From the NCBI GenBank assembly GCA_025408425.1, contig JANXYX010000006.1:43887-107886 (forward strand): a stretch of 64,000 nt of DNA, written 5' to 3'. Position numbers and translations under genes: made by a program. Positions 1 through 8,847 of the stretch are shown here, piece after piece; positions within the stretch are counted from its first letter, which is position 1; every line of letters starts with the position of its first letter. Source of the DNA: Granulicella sp. (lineage in GTDB: Bacteria > Acidobacteriota > Terriglobia > Terriglobales > Acidobacteriaceae). The notes under the pieces are model-generated. The model searched no databases, was not told the DNA's origin, and was given only the letters and a program-made list of their open reading frames with translations.

Positions 1-322
1 AGTTGTGGTTGATCACCATATCCGCGTACAGTCCAATCCCATTCGCATGAGCTTTCGCGATCAAGGCCTCCAACTCCGCGCGATTCCCAAACCACGTCTT
101 GGTCCCGCCCTTCTGGTCAAAGTCTCCCAGATCAAAATAGTCATAGGGATCGTAGCCCATCGACGTATTGCCTGAAGCCTTTGAAACCGGCGGCAGCCAC
201 AGCGCATTCACGCCAGCCTTTCCCAACTCCTCCACCTTCTCCGCGACGAAGTTCCACCATTCATGTTCCTTCTCATCGTGCCTCGGAGCATCCCAGTAAA
301 ACGCCTGCATCATCACTGCCAT
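1..322 (-). CDS. Alpha-amylase, GH13 family (C-terminus beyond left edge)
   Basis: The 107 visible N-terminal residues open with MAVMMQAFYWDAP and contain VNALWLPPVSKA, MGYDPYDYFDLGDFDQKGG and DMVINHN. The last is GH13 conserved region I (D-x-V-x-N-H). This is the start of the catalytic TIM barrel of a liquid-type (BLA-like) alpha-amylase that hydrolyses internal alpha-1,4 bonds of starch or glycogen. No signal peptide precedes the barrel, so the enzyme is probably cytoplasmic. A GGAGAG ribosome site lies 8 nt before the ATG. The catalytic Asp/Glu/Asp fall outside the window, so activity cannot be judged. Confidence 0.9.
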   Translation of the reverse strand, partial: MAVMMQAFYWDAPRHDEKEHEWWNFVAEKVEELGKAGVNALWLPPVSKASGNTSMGYDPYDYFDLGDFDQKGGTKTWFGNRAELEALIAKAHANGIGLYADMVINHN

Positions 323-437
323 TTCGATCGCTCTCCAATCTCGTTTAGAGCGCATTTGAAAACATAGCTCAGCATTTGCATCCTAATAGCTTGTGTTTCA
401 GACTAAGTAAGATGCGACACAGGATAAGCAGGTTGGT

Positions 438-938
438 ATGCCCCTTAGGGCTGGAAGAACTCGTTCGTTGACCACACTCAAGACCGCTGGCGGTGCCCTG
501 ATTGCTTGGTGGAGGGCCGCTACCCTCGATGCCCTTATCGTTGGAGTCCTCTGGCTCATAGGCCTGGAACTTATCCGCGTCCCGTTCGCTCCCGCGTGGG
601 CAATGCTAGGTGGACTGTTACAGATCATCCCCACTTACGGCGGCATGATCGCCCTTGTCGGTCCAGTTCTCGCTGTCGCTTTCAGCGGTCATGACGAGTG
701 GCGTCTCGGTCTCGTCCTTGGTCTCTACGGTCTTATCGTCATGCTGGAAGGCCTTGTCATTGCTCCCCTTATCCTGCACCGAACCAGCAAGGTTCCATGG
801 TGGGCAGCCTTCTTCGGACCCATCCTGTTAGGCATCCTCATCCCGTTTTGGGGAGTTCTTCTGGCACCACCCATGCTTGCGGTCGTCTTTGCCTTTCGTA
901 CTCCACCCGCACCCAAAGAGCCATCCGAAATTAGCTAA
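438..938 (+). CDS. AI-2E/PerM-type permease, C-terminal half only
   Basis: A 166-residue very hydrophobic protein with about four membrane segments. It matches the C-terminal half of the AI-2E transporter/PerM family: LIVGVLWLIGLEL, then GGLLQIIPTYGGMIALVGP, then a helix with MLEGLVIAPLIL and a final long hydrophobic hairpin. Family members are usually about 350 residues with eight segments. The frame is closed by a stop at 408-410, so there is no room for the missing N-terminal half. It is either a short family variant or a 5'-deleted remnant. Its stop overlaps the stop of the converging ABC permease gene by 4 bp. The substrate is unknown. Confidence 0.6.
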   Translation: MPLRAGRTRSLTTLKTAGGALIAWWRAATLDALIVGVLWLIGLELIRVPFAPAWAMLGGLLQIIPTYGGMIALVGPVLAVAFSGHDEWRLGLVLGLYGLIVMLEGLVIAPLILHRTSKVPWWAAFFGPILLGILIPFWGVLLAPPMLAVVFAFRTPPAPKEPSEIS

Positions 939-2704
939 GCCTGCAGTTTGTACTTTGTCTCCGCAAGTCGATACAAAGGTCGCCACACCAGCCGATTTAC
1001 CGTCACTACCATCAGCGCCATAACGATCGTTGCGAGCAGCAATATCTGAAACTGCCCTTTGTCGCTCGCCGCGCTGATCTGTGCACCCAGCCCGAGAGTG
1101 TGCATCGTCTTACCGTTCAGGTGGAAATACTCCGCGATGATACTCGCATTCCACGCTCCTCCCGAAGCCGTCACCAAACCGGTAACCAGGTAAGGAAAGA
1201 TGCCCGGCAGAATGACGGTCTTCCACCGCTGCCACTGCGTAAACCGAAACAGTGTCGCTACCTCCCTCAGATCAGAAGGAATCGCCATCGCGCCCGCGAT
1301 AACATTGAACAGGATGTACCACTGGGTGCCGAGCAGCATCAGCACAATCGATCCAATCCCAAGGCCACCACCTAGCTTGATCAAGCCGAGGATAATGATC
1401 GGAAACAGAATCGGAGCAGGGAACGATGCCGCAACTTGCACGATAGGTTGAACAACTCGTGCGAGGCGTGGATTGAATCCAATCGCCACACCAGCCGGGA
1501 TCGTCCACGCAGCAGCCAGCAGCAGTGACAGATTGACCCGCAGGAACGTTGATCCCGCGCCCTCAAAAATCAATAGAAGCTGGCTGCCATGTACCTCGCG
1601 CAGTTTCATCAGCGCGCTCCCCGCAGCATAAAGAACTCCAGTCGAAACTAAAGCCATAATGGAGAGCCGCAACCAAACTGGAGGGGCACTCTCGGGCGCA
1701 TTTGCAGTTCGGTTCCGCTGCACCTTCTGCCGTTCGGCGAGTTGGCGATAGATTCGCTCGCTCACGGGTGCCAGCGTGTGCTTTCGGATAGTCAGCAGGG
1801 CATTCGAGTTCTGAATCAGATGAAGAATCGGCGAATCGATACGATCGGTTCCAGCGGATTGCTCGAGCTTGAACTTGTCGCTCCACGCAATGATGGGCCT
1901 CCACACCAGCTGGTCCGTCGCCACGATGATCATCACGACCGTGCAGATTCCATAGATCATTGCCGGTATGTTGTCAGCGCTAGCAGCCGTCTGCAAATAG
2001 GAACCCAGTCCCGGCAAACGAAAATCGCGATCTCCCAGAACGAACATCTCGCACGCCATCAGGAAGAACCAGCCCCCCGCGACGGATATCATGGAGTTCC
2101 AAACCAGCCCAATCGTTCCGTACGGTAGTTCTAGTTGCCAGAATCGCTGCCAGGTAGAAAACCCATAGATCTTTGAAGCCTCCCCCAACTCTCGTGGCAA
2201 GCTCTTCAACGAACTATAAAAACTGAATGCCATGTTCCACACCTGCCCGGTGAAGATCAGCAGGATGGCGCCCAACTCCACCCCAAGCTGCCGCGTGGGG
2301 AATAGCGCAACCATCGCCAGCATCACCCCCGGCAGAAAGCTCAGTACCGGAATCGACTGCAGGATATCTAGGGCGGCAATCATCAATGCTTCCGCTCGCT
2401 CGTTGTACGCCGCCACATAACCGTAGCCAATCGCAAAGACGAGACTCAACAGATAAGCAAGGCCAATCCGAACCACCGAGTAGAACGCATAAAGCGGCAG
2501 GCTGGACGGGGCCAGCGAAACAATAAACTCCGGCTGCGCTCTGCTGAACCAATACTTCGCAATCTGCAATACGCCGTAGAAGACTGCCAGACCAAATGCC
2601 GCCACCATCAGATCAAGAAAAAACGGCCAGCTGCGCTTAACTACTTGCGAACGCGCCAGTAGTTGAGGAACCCGTAGTGATGGTTCGTCCGAAGAATGCA
2701 TCAT
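935..2704 (-). CDS. ABC transporter permease, two fused NitT/TauT-type domains
   Basis: 589 residues made of two binding-protein-dependent permease domains in tandem, roughly residues 25-285 and 345-585. Each half has its own EAA cytoplasmic loop: LGEASKIYGFSTWQRFWQLE in the first and LREVATLFRFTQWQRWKTVI in the second. One polypeptide therefore supplies the whole membrane channel, where most relatives are homodimers of single-domain subunits. It resembles permeases of the nitrate/sulfonate/taurine/bicarbonate group. The start codon overlaps the stop of the ATPase gene by 4 bp (ATGA), so the two are translationally coupled. No solute-binding protein is encoded next to it and the substrate cannot be told. 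Confidence 0.88.
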   Translation of the reverse strand: MMHSSDEPSLRVPQLLARSQVVKRSWPFFLDLMVAAFGLAVFYGVLQIAKYWFSRAQPEFIVSLAPSSLPLYAFYSVVRIGLAYLLSLVFAIGYGYVAAYNERAEALMIAALDILQSIPVLSFLPGVMLAMVALFPTRQLGVELGAILLIFTGQVWNMAFSFYSSLKSLPRELGEASKIYGFSTWQRFWQLELPYGTIGLVWNSMISVAGGWFFLMACEMFVLGDRDFRLPGLGSYLQTAASADNIPAMIYGICTVVMIIVATDQLVWRPIIAWSDKFKLEQSAGTDRIDSPILHLIQNSNALLTIRKHTLAPVSERIYRQLAERQKVQRNRTANAPESAPPVWLRLSIMALVSTGVLYAAGSALMKLREVHGSQLLLIFEGAGSTFLRVNLSLLLAAAWTIPAGVAIGFNPRLARVVQPIVQVAASFPAPILFPIIILGLIKLGGGLGIGSIVLMLLGTQWYILFNVIAGAMAIPSDLREVATLFRFTQWQRWKTVILPGIFPYLVTGLVTASGGAWNASIIAEYFHLNGKTMHTLGLGAQISAASDKGQFQILLLATIVMALMVVTVNRLVWRPLYRLAETKYKLQA

Positions 2705-4053
2705 GCATCGATCTCCGTGCCGGTGCCAATCTCGCTCTCAGGCAGTAACGTCTCCGGCTGGATAAACCGCCGTCGAGACGCATCGAAGTCAAACAGCTCT
2801 GCATAGCGACCCCAATTGACGGCAGTCTCCAATTGTCGTCGTGTCTCCTCTTCACTGAACTGCTCGTCCAGCATGTCGTGGAAGAACTCTTCAGACACCG
2901 TGCGGTCGCTCTTGGCTTCAATCGCACGGACAATCTGGCGCAGCAGCAGAACATTTGTAACCGCAGCAGTGCGAAATAGTTCTTTTTGCCTCAGAATCTC
3001 AGAGTTTGCGTACTCTGCTCCCGTAGCCGTTATCGCGGCATCACCCTCGGTTACCGTCAAAAAACCCAGCAGTTGCGCTGCATCGACAATCGGCAACAGG
3101 TCATCAATCTCGAAAGCAAGATCGTCCGCCAGCCGATAAATATCGTCCTTGCCGTTGTGATCCAGCAACAGCTCCAGCAGGCCGGCAATCCCCCCGGGAC
3201 GAGCATGTGGCAGCATCTGATAGTGCATCTGCCGCTGGTCCCGCACCCGCTTCCCAGAAGGCGTCTGTGGCAACTCTGGAGGCTGGGCATCAGGCTGCGT
3301 CAGCACCTTGTAAATGTAGTCCACCAGTTGCGTAAATGCGGTTGCCTTTCGGTCCCGCGGATGAGCCAGCCCTACCTTGAAGTCCGTGCGCACATGTCCA
3401 GGATTGCGGCCAAGCACGATAATCCGGTCCGCCAGTAGAACGGCCTCTTCGATATTGTGCGTAACAATAAAGATCGCCCGAGTCGGAATCGTCTTGTTCT
3501 GCCATAGCTCCAGCAATTCACTGCGCAGGTTCTCCGCCGTCAGCACATCCAGCGCCGAGAACGGTTCATCCATAAACAGAACCTCTGGTTCCACGACCAG
3601 CGCCCGCGCAAATCCCACCCGCTGCCGCATTCCACCCGACAGCTCTTTGGGGTACGCTGCCTGAAATCCGTCGAGTCCAACCGTATCCAGGATCTTCATC
3701 GCGCGCTTTCGACGCTCTGCAGGCTCCATCCCCTTGGCCTTCAGAGGCGCCTCAACGTTCTCAAACACCGTCAGCCACGGAAACAGTGCAAAACTTTGAA
3801 ATACGATCGACACATTGACATTGGCTGTCGCAATCGGGACCCCGTGCCAGTAAACTTCACCCCCTGACGGGATGGAAAGGCCTGTCAGCATGCGCATCAA
3901 CGTCGACTTGCCTGATCCCGAGGGTCCCAGCAGCGCAACAATCTCTCCTGGCTCAATTGACAGATCCGTGGGCGAGATCACCTGGATGCGGTTCTCGCTC
4001 GGTTGGGCATAGTATTTTTCAACGCGTTCCGCACGTATGATCGTCGTCTGCAT
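2701..4053 (-). CDS. ABC transporter ATPase with C-terminal AAA-associated domain
   Basis: 450 residues. The N-terminal ABC domain has Walker A GPSGSGKS (43-50), a Q-loop at FQSF (85-88), signature LSGGMRQR (138-145), Walker B VLFMDEP (158-164) and a switch His in IVTHN. It closely follows NitT/TauT/SsuB-type ATPases. After about residue 280 comes an extra domain of about 150 residues (LLDHNGKDDIYRLADDL, then a stretch rich in Glu and Arg) that fits the AAA-associated C-terminal domain of some nitrate/sulfonate-type ATPases. That domain is thought to be regulatory. The protein energises the fused permease encoded immediately downstream. The pair lacks a visible binding protein. Confidence 0.9.
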   Translation of the reverse strand: MQTTIIRAERVEKYYAQPSENRIQVISPTDLSIEPGEIVALLGPSGSGKSTLMRMLTGLSIPSGGEVYWHGVPIATANVNVSIVFQSFALFPWLTVFENVEAPLKAKGMEPAERRKRAMKILDTVGLDGFQAAYPKELSGGMRQRVGFARALVVEPEVLFMDEPFSALDVLTAENLRSELLELWQNKTIPTRAIFIVTHNIEEAVLLADRIIVLGRNPGHVRTDFKVGLAHPRDRKATAFTQLVDYIYKVLTQPDAQPPELPQTPSGKRVRDQRQMHYQMLPHARPGGIAGLLELLLDHNGKDDIYRLADDLAFEIDDLLPIVDAAQLLGFLTVTEGDAAITATGAEYANSEILRQKELFRTAAVTNVLLLRQIVRAIEAKSDRTVSEEFFHDMLDEQFSEEETRRQLETAVNWGRYAELFDFDASRRRFIQPETLLPESEIGTGTEIDA

Positions 4054-4228
4054 AGGTATAGTTCTTCTCTAAACTCGGCTCCAGCCGACAGATTCTTCCA
4101 GCCCCTAAGAGTATCAACTCTCGGGTCAGCGTATCATTAGCTTGTAGCTAATTTGGTGAAGCGATGCGGATCAGGATTGCTTGTAAGTCACCGGGTTACG
4201 AATCTTCATATTTTCGGGGACATTCATC

Positions 4229-4612
4229 ATGCCAGAGCAAGCATCCACCACGTCATCAAAGCCCAGGGTCCTCGTCGCAGACGACGAGCAGGTGATCGCC
4301 AACACCCTCGCGATTATCCTCAACCAGGCAGGCTTTGAAGCCCGCGCGGTGTTTAGCGGAGAAAAAGCAGTCGAAGCCTTGGACAGCTTTCAGCCCGACA
4401 TGCTCATCAGCGACGTGATCATGACCGGTATGACCGGTATTGAAGCGGCCATCATCACGCGCACTAGAATGCCGAAATGCAAAATCCTGCTCTTCTCCGG
4501 ACAGGCGGCAACGGCCGACCTCCTCGAGAAGGCACGGACTCAGGGGCATGAATTTGAGATCTTGGCCAAGCCGGTTCACCCGACGGATCTGCTCGCCAAG
4601 CTCCGCGGTTAG
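4229..4612 (+). CDS. Single-domain response regulator (CheY-like receiver)
   Basis: 127 residues forming one receiver domain and nothing else. The acidic pair is D18-D19 (VLVADDE), the expected phospho-acceptor is D62 (LISDVIM), the switch Ser is S90 (LLFSGQ) and the conserved Lys is K114 (LAKPV). All residues needed for phosphorylation are present. With no output domain it must act by protein contact. No histidine kinase lies nearby. A 9-bp tandem duplication encodes the repeated Met-Thr-Gly in VIMTGMTGIE just after the phospho-site. It stands alone, divergent from the ABC operon and ending at the edge of the polysaccharide locus. Confidence 0.85.
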   Translation: MPEQASTTSSKPRVLVADDEQVIANTLAIILNQAGFEARAVFSGEKAVEALDSFQPDMLISDVIMTGMTGIEAAIITRTRMPKCKILLFSGQAATADLLEKARTQGHEFEILAKPVHPTDLLAKLRG

Positions 4613-4660
4613 CGCCAAATCGTAATTACTTGCAGACCTTCGAACTTCAGTAAATGCCCA

Positions 4661-4684
4661 GGCGCTATCGAATGAGATAGCGCC
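4661..4684. terminator. Hairpin between convergent genes
   Basis: A 9-bp inverted repeat (GGCGCTATC and its complement) with a 6-nt loop sits between the response regulator gene (+) and the acetyltransferase gene (-). There is no clear T-run on either side, so termination is probable from position rather than proven. Confidence 0.4.
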
Positions 4685-4691
4685 CGAGGCG

Positions 4692-5294
4692 CTACAGCGT
4701 TCTTTCTAATATCCGCTGGCGGTCCTTCACCTTTACCGCTGGCGACCCTGCATACACCGTCCATGCCTCAAGGCTGCGCGTAGCGACTGAGCCGAGTCCA
4801 AGCACAGCTCCATCCCCGATATTCACGCCAGGTGCCACGGAGGCTCGTGCACACACCCACGCATAGGCGCCAATGCTCATGGCGTAGGCCAGTAGCGGAA
4901 ATCCAGCATCGTCATAGTCATGGGTTGCCCCGCAAACATAGGCATCTTGGGAAAGAATGGCGTGCGATCCAAAGGTGATAGGCGCTGGGTTATAGATCTC
5001 GGCACCATCCGCGGCCGTTACCTGATCCGCGCACACCAGATTCCACGGCGCCCATACCTTTGAGGCAGGATAGAAATGACAATCCGGCCCTAGCGACGCA
5101 CCAAACACACGTAGTAACGATGATCGCCACGCGTGCAACGCCCTCGGCGAAGGCCGGTAAAGTAGAAGCCAGCAGATATTCCATATCAGTCGGCGCACAC
5201 GATTACTGGCAGAAAACGCCGGGCGTAGATAGGGGTCAGCCGCACTCTCTGGGGAAATATGCTCCGCCGCGTTGTAGTGAATCTCTTTTGACAT
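4692..5294 (-). CDS. WcaF-like hexapeptide-repeat O-acetyltransferase
   Basis: 200 residues. The second half is a left-handed beta-helix hexapeptide acyltransferase (GVNIGDGAVLGLGSVATRS) with the putative catalytic His in CGATHDYDD. The N-terminal part (NRVRRLIWNICWLLLYRPSP) matches the colanic-acid WcaF branch. It probably transfers acetyl from acetyl-CoA to a sugar of the exopolysaccharide repeat unit. It is the last gene of a minus-strand run (kinase, export protein, two glycosyltransferases, acetyltransferase) and starts 15 nt after the stop of the preceding glycosyltransferase, so the genes are very probably one operon. Confidence 0.82.
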   Translation of the reverse strand: MSKEIHYNAAEHISPESAADPYLRPAFSASNRVRRLIWNICWLLLYRPSPRALHAWRSSLLRVFGASLGPDCHFYPASKVWAPWNLVCADQVTAADGAEIYNPAPITFGSHAILSQDAYVCGATHDYDDAGFPLLAYAMSIGAYAWVCARASVAPGVNIGDGAVLGLGSVATRSLEAWTVYAGSPAVKVKDRQRILERTL

Positions 5295-5309
5295 CGGTTC
5301 TTTCCGCTC

Positions 5310-6473
5310 TTACGATTCGCCCCGGGCATCTCCCGCGTGCTCAAATAGCCAAATAATTGCCTTCGCATTCTCGCGCATATCGTAGCGTCGATGAAACGTC
5401 GCGCTGGCTCTCTTTCCCATCGCCTCGCGCTCCTCTAACGACGTCGCGATCCAGCGCTTCAATAATCGCAGCGTCCCTTCGGGAGTATCCGTCTCGACAA
5501 ACCCCGCCTCGTCTCCCGCAATTTCCTCCGCTATATTCACTTTGTCCGCTAGCAGCACAGGTTTGCCGCAGGCCAGCGCCTCCGCCACGGCAATGCCGAA
5601 GTTCTCCTGATGGGACGGAAGAATAAAGGCCTCTGACCCCAAAAACGCACCCCACTTGGAATCCCCCGTCAGCATTCCCGTCCAATGCACGCGCTTAGTC
5701 AGTCCCGCAGCGACAACCGTCTCCTTCAACTTCGCGCTCCACAACTGCTGGTCTGGCCCAGCCATCACCAGGTGCAACTCTGGATCATCTGCAGCCACCT
5801 TGGTAAAGGCGTTGATCAGCATATCGCAACCCTTCTTTCGGTGGATTCGTCCGAGAAAAACCAGGTAGCGCTTGCCCTTGACCGCGGGGCACTTAGCGTA
5901 GAACGCCTCTTCTTGAACCTCCGGATCGCCCGATGGGCCGCTTGCTCCGTAAGGAACGACGTAAGGGTTCCACCGGTGGAGCGAAAAACTTTGCTCCGCG
6001 AGTCGCTTCTCCGCCTGGGACGTAAAAAGAACCCGATACGCGTCCCGCAATATCCGGTATTCAAACGGAACCCAGTAGAGCCATTTCTTCAGGTGCTTAA
6101 GAGGGAACGCATGACGAAAGTATGGGTCAAGCATCCCATGCGTAAATACAACGTAAGGCGTGTTCCCCGCAAGCGCACGCCACGCGGCGTACCCACAGTA
6201 CTGCCACAGACCATTGACCACCACGCCATCAAAGCGCCCGCGATTGGCACGCAACCAAGGCAAAAGCTTGGCATTGAACCCATACTTGGTATTCGTTGGG
6301 CCCAGCGCATGGACCGGAAAACCTACATCGGCAAGATACGGAGACGCCGGGTCGTCCAGCGTCACAACTTCACCGGTATAACCAATAGGGCCGTAGCTTA
6401 GCAGGACGCGCACCGACTCGGTCGGCCCCCCGGCCTCTGGATTCAACGTCCCGATAATGTGCAGAATACGCAT
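5310..6473 (-). CDS. Glycosyltransferase, GT4 family (GT-B fold)
   Basis: 387 residues with the two-Rossmann layout of GT-B enzymes. The N-terminal acceptor domain begins MRILHIIGTLNPEAGGP, with the GGP loop typical of GT4. The C-terminal donor domain has YLVFLGRIHRKKGCDMLI and the E-x7-E region HQENFGIAVAEALACGKPVL, which binds the nucleotide-sugar. It should add a sugar, retaining its configuration, to the lipid-linked exopolysaccharide unit on the cytoplasmic side of the membrane. Donor and acceptor cannot be deduced; UDP-xylose or UDP-glucuronate made by the divergent genes are possible donors. The gene lies 68 nt after the next glycosyltransferase. Confidence 0.88.
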   Translation of the reverse strand: MRILHIIGTLNPEAGGPTESVRVLLSYGPIGYTGEVVTLDDPASPYLADVGFPVHALGPTNTKYGFNAKLLPWLRANRGRFDGVVVNGLWQYCGYAAWRALAGNTPYVVFTHGMLDPYFRHAFPLKHLKKWLYWVPFEYRILRDAYRVLFTSQAEKRLAEQSFSLHRWNPYVVPYGASGPSGDPEVQEEAFYAKCPAVKGKRYLVFLGRIHRKKGCDMLINAFTKVAADDPELHLVMAGPDQQLWSAKLKETVVAAGLTKRVHWTGMLTGDSKWGAFLGSEAFILPSHQENFGIAVAEALACGKPVLLADKVNIAEEIAGDEAGFVETDTPEGTLRLLKRWIATSLEEREAMGKRASATFHRRYDMRENAKAIIWLFEHAGDARGES

Positions 6474-6541
6474 TCTTTTAGACTCGCCGTTCCGAAAATA
6501 TCAGTCTGATCAATCACTACTTCCGTGAAGATCTCGCAACA

Positions 6542-7795
6542 TTACGCTTCAATCTTATGGGTCACCGCAGCAATCGCTCTCCTCAAGCCGCGAACATCCT
6601 CATCGAAGCTCCAACTCTTGATCCGCTCCAGTGCCTTCTCGCCCATCAGTCTCGGAGTCTCCGGAGTGGCCAGCACCTTGCGCAAAGCATCTGTCAGTGC
6701 GCCTACGTCTCCCGCAGGGAAGACACATCCTTCCACGCCCTCTGTAATCAAGTCTGGCTGGCTGCCCACATCGTCGGAGACGATCACAGCCCGCCCCGCG
6801 TTCATCACCTCGTTCACAATTAAACCCCAGGGCTCGTGCCGGGAGGGAAGCACAAAAACGCTCGCCAGGTCGAAGAATCGCGGCAACTCCGATTGATTGC
6901 GGAAACCGCAGAACCGAATTCCATTCAACCCGCTCGCGGCCGCCTGAGTCTCCAGCGCAACCCGCTCTTCACCATCTCCCACAATCACCAGGTAAGGATG
7001 CGGTTCCACCCCCGGCGAAGGTGCCAGCCTCTTGTAAGCCTCAATCAGATCCTCACAACGTTTCCGCGTCTGCAGCTTCGAAGCGAAAAGGATTACTGGT
7101 CGTGACGGATCAAGGTTCAACTCCTGCTGCAGCTCGCCACGCCTCGGAACCGCCTCTGCGCTGCGCTTCTGAAAATACTCGTTGTCGACCGCATAGGGCA
7201 TCAGAAAGAGCGGAAAATCCTCTCCAAAATAATGCCGCCAGTAAGCCGTATTCAGCGTGCCGATCGGCAATATCCCATCCACTAGATTTTTCAGACCGCT
7301 GAAGAAAAACCGCTTCGCCGCCAATGTCCCACCGCTTCGACTGCGGTCCTCCAGCCATGACTCAGCCCGCAGCAGCACCGGTATTCCCAGCGACTTCGCT
7401 GCAACCATCCCATGCAGTGCATTCAATGTCGAATAACCATGAACCCACAACACATCGAACGCGGCCTCGCCTCGCCGACCCTTCAGTCGGCTCAAAATGC
7501 CATGACTCAGCGGACTGGTAATACTCGCGGTCGCGTTATCCCGTAACGCAGGGAGAAATTCGTGCCGATACCCATCCAGCAGCGGAACATCCCACTTCAC
7601 ACCAACGCCAAAACCTTCATCCTTATAGCCGCGAACTGAAAAATCCGAGCCGAAAAATACTGTCAGATCAATATCTGGCTCCTGCGCGATTCGTCGCAAA
7701 AGAGGGGCCTGATACTGAATGGGATGACTCACCAGATAAGCAAGTCGGACTTTGTTCTTCATCGATTCATCGGTTTCTGACGGAGGGTGTGCCAT
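6542..7795 (-). CDS. Glycosyltransferase, GT4 family
   Basis: 417 residues, GT-B fold. The N-terminus has RLAYLVSHPIQYQAPLLRRI, the HPIQYQ motif of a common exopolysaccharide GT4 subgroup. The C-terminal donor site has VILFASKLQTRKRCEDLIEA and the E-x7-E stretch SRHEPWGLIVNEVMNAGRAV. I chose the upstream ATG because AGGAGAG stands 8 nt before it; a second ATG eleven codons on has no such site. It starts 14 nt after the polysaccharide export gene and so belongs to the same operon. The sugar transferred is unknown. Confidence 0.87.
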   Translation of the reverse strand: MAHPPSETDESMKNKVRLAYLVSHPIQYQAPLLRRIAQEPDIDLTVFFGSDFSVRGYKDEGFGVGVKWDVPLLDGYRHEFLPALRDNATASITSPLSHGILSRLKGRRGEAAFDVLWVHGYSTLNALHGMVAAKSLGIPVLLRAESWLEDRSRSGGTLAAKRFFFSGLKNLVDGILPIGTLNTAYWRHYFGEDFPLFLMPYAVDNEYFQKRSAEAVPRRGELQQELNLDPSRPVILFASKLQTRKRCEDLIEAYKRLAPSPGVEPHPYLVIVGDGEERVALETQAAASGLNGIRFCGFRNQSELPRFFDLASVFVLPSRHEPWGLIVNEVMNAGRAVIVSDDVGSQPDLITEGVEGCVFPAGDVGALTDALRKVLATPETPRLMGEKALERIKSWSFDEDVRGLRRAIAAVTHKIEA

Positions 7796-7809
7796 AAAGT
7801 CACTCTCCT

Positions 7810-8844
7810 CTACCTGTAAACGGTATAAAGCAGCACGCTGGCAATGCCAAGCGCAGTCTGAATGCCGCCGCCCTTGATCGCAGCTTTCATCGCGCTGGTT
7901 GGAAGGAAGACGATATCATCCGCCTGGAGTACGGGGTCAGGATCCTTGCCTTGGATCACTCGTTTGATATTCACCTTTACCAGTGTCCGATCCACGCCCG
8001 TCGTTCGAATAATTCTTAGGTCGCTGTAGTCGCCTTCGTACCCGGCTCCTCCGCCCAGCGCAGTCAATTGAATCAGCGTCAATGGCGTATCCTGCTGGAG
8101 CGGTACGGCCCCCTGGATCTTGAAGGCACCCAGCAGATACACCACTCCCACCCGCGAAACGATAATCGTGTCTCTCGGAAAAACCGGCACATTCGACATC
8201 GCGCTCAGCGCTGGGTCCGTCCCCAGATTGATAATGATTGGCTGCGCGATCCCAGGACGATTGATCGTGATCGTATGACTCGCTATCGCAGGCAATCCAC
8301 CCGCAGCAGCAAGAACATCGAATAGACGCTTCCCGCCAGCCACAGGAAATACTCCGTGCATCTCTCCCGTGATTGTGACCACTTCATTCGGCGATTCCAG
8401 GAGCTGAACGGTCACCTGCGGATTGCGATACATCCCGGCATCCGTTAGTCGAATAGCAATCAGTTTCTCCGCATCATGCAGCGAAATACCGTCGACCGCC
8501 ACCACGCCGATCAGAGGCAATTGAATCGTACCGTCCAGCGCCACCCGCACCACCGGTGCATAGTCGGTCATGCCATACAAATGGATTGCGATCAGATCGC
8601 CTTGTCCCAGCTGAATCTCCCGCGCGGAAGGGAAGAGAATTGCTGGATCAGTCGTCGGAGTCACCTTGCGGTTCACCGTCGTATTCAAATCAAGTGCGGG
8701 TCCGCTGAACTGGGCTTGAACGCCACCAGTCATCGTCAGCACCACCAGCAGAACTGCAACAAACAATAAGCCCGCGCGAGAGACAAACCGCGTGCAGACT
8801 TCAAACTCCTCGACAGATCTCGTACCTGATCGTCTCTTAGTCAT
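7810..8844 (-). CDS. Polysaccharide export protein, Wza-like (SLBB)
   Basis: 344 residues. An N-terminal hydrophobic segment (GLLFVAVLLVVLTM) ends in VQAQ and looks like a signal peptide with a long basic n-region. Then come the poly_export domain (LGQGDLIAIHLYGMTDYAPV) and SLBB domains around VVTITGEMHGVFPV and VVYLLGAFKIQGAVPL. E. coli Wza is a lipoprotein; no lipobox Cys is visible here. It should form the periplasmic and outer-membrane channel for exopolysaccharide and dock on the Wzc-like kinase encoded 3 nt upstream. The C-terminus (GIASVLLYTVYR) is amphipathic or hydrophobic and may serve as the outer-membrane helix. Confidence 0.88.
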   Translation of the reverse strand: MTKRRSGTRSVEEFEVCTRFVSRAGLLFVAVLLVVLTMTGGVQAQFSGPALDLNTTVNRKVTPTTDPAILFPSAREIQLGQGDLIAIHLYGMTDYAPVVRVALDGTIQLPLIGVVAVDGISLHDAEKLIAIRLTDAGMYRNPQVTVQLLESPNEVVTITGEMHGVFPVAGGKRLFDVLAAAGGLPAIASHTITINRPGIAQPIIINLGTDPALSAMSNVPVFPRDTIIVSRVGVVYLLGAFKIQGAVPLQQDTPLTLIQLTALGGGAGYEGDYSDLRIIRTTGVDRTLVKVNIKRVIQGKDPDPVLQADDIVFLPTSAMKAAIKGGGIQTALGIASVLLYTVYR

Positions 8845-8847
8845 CGC

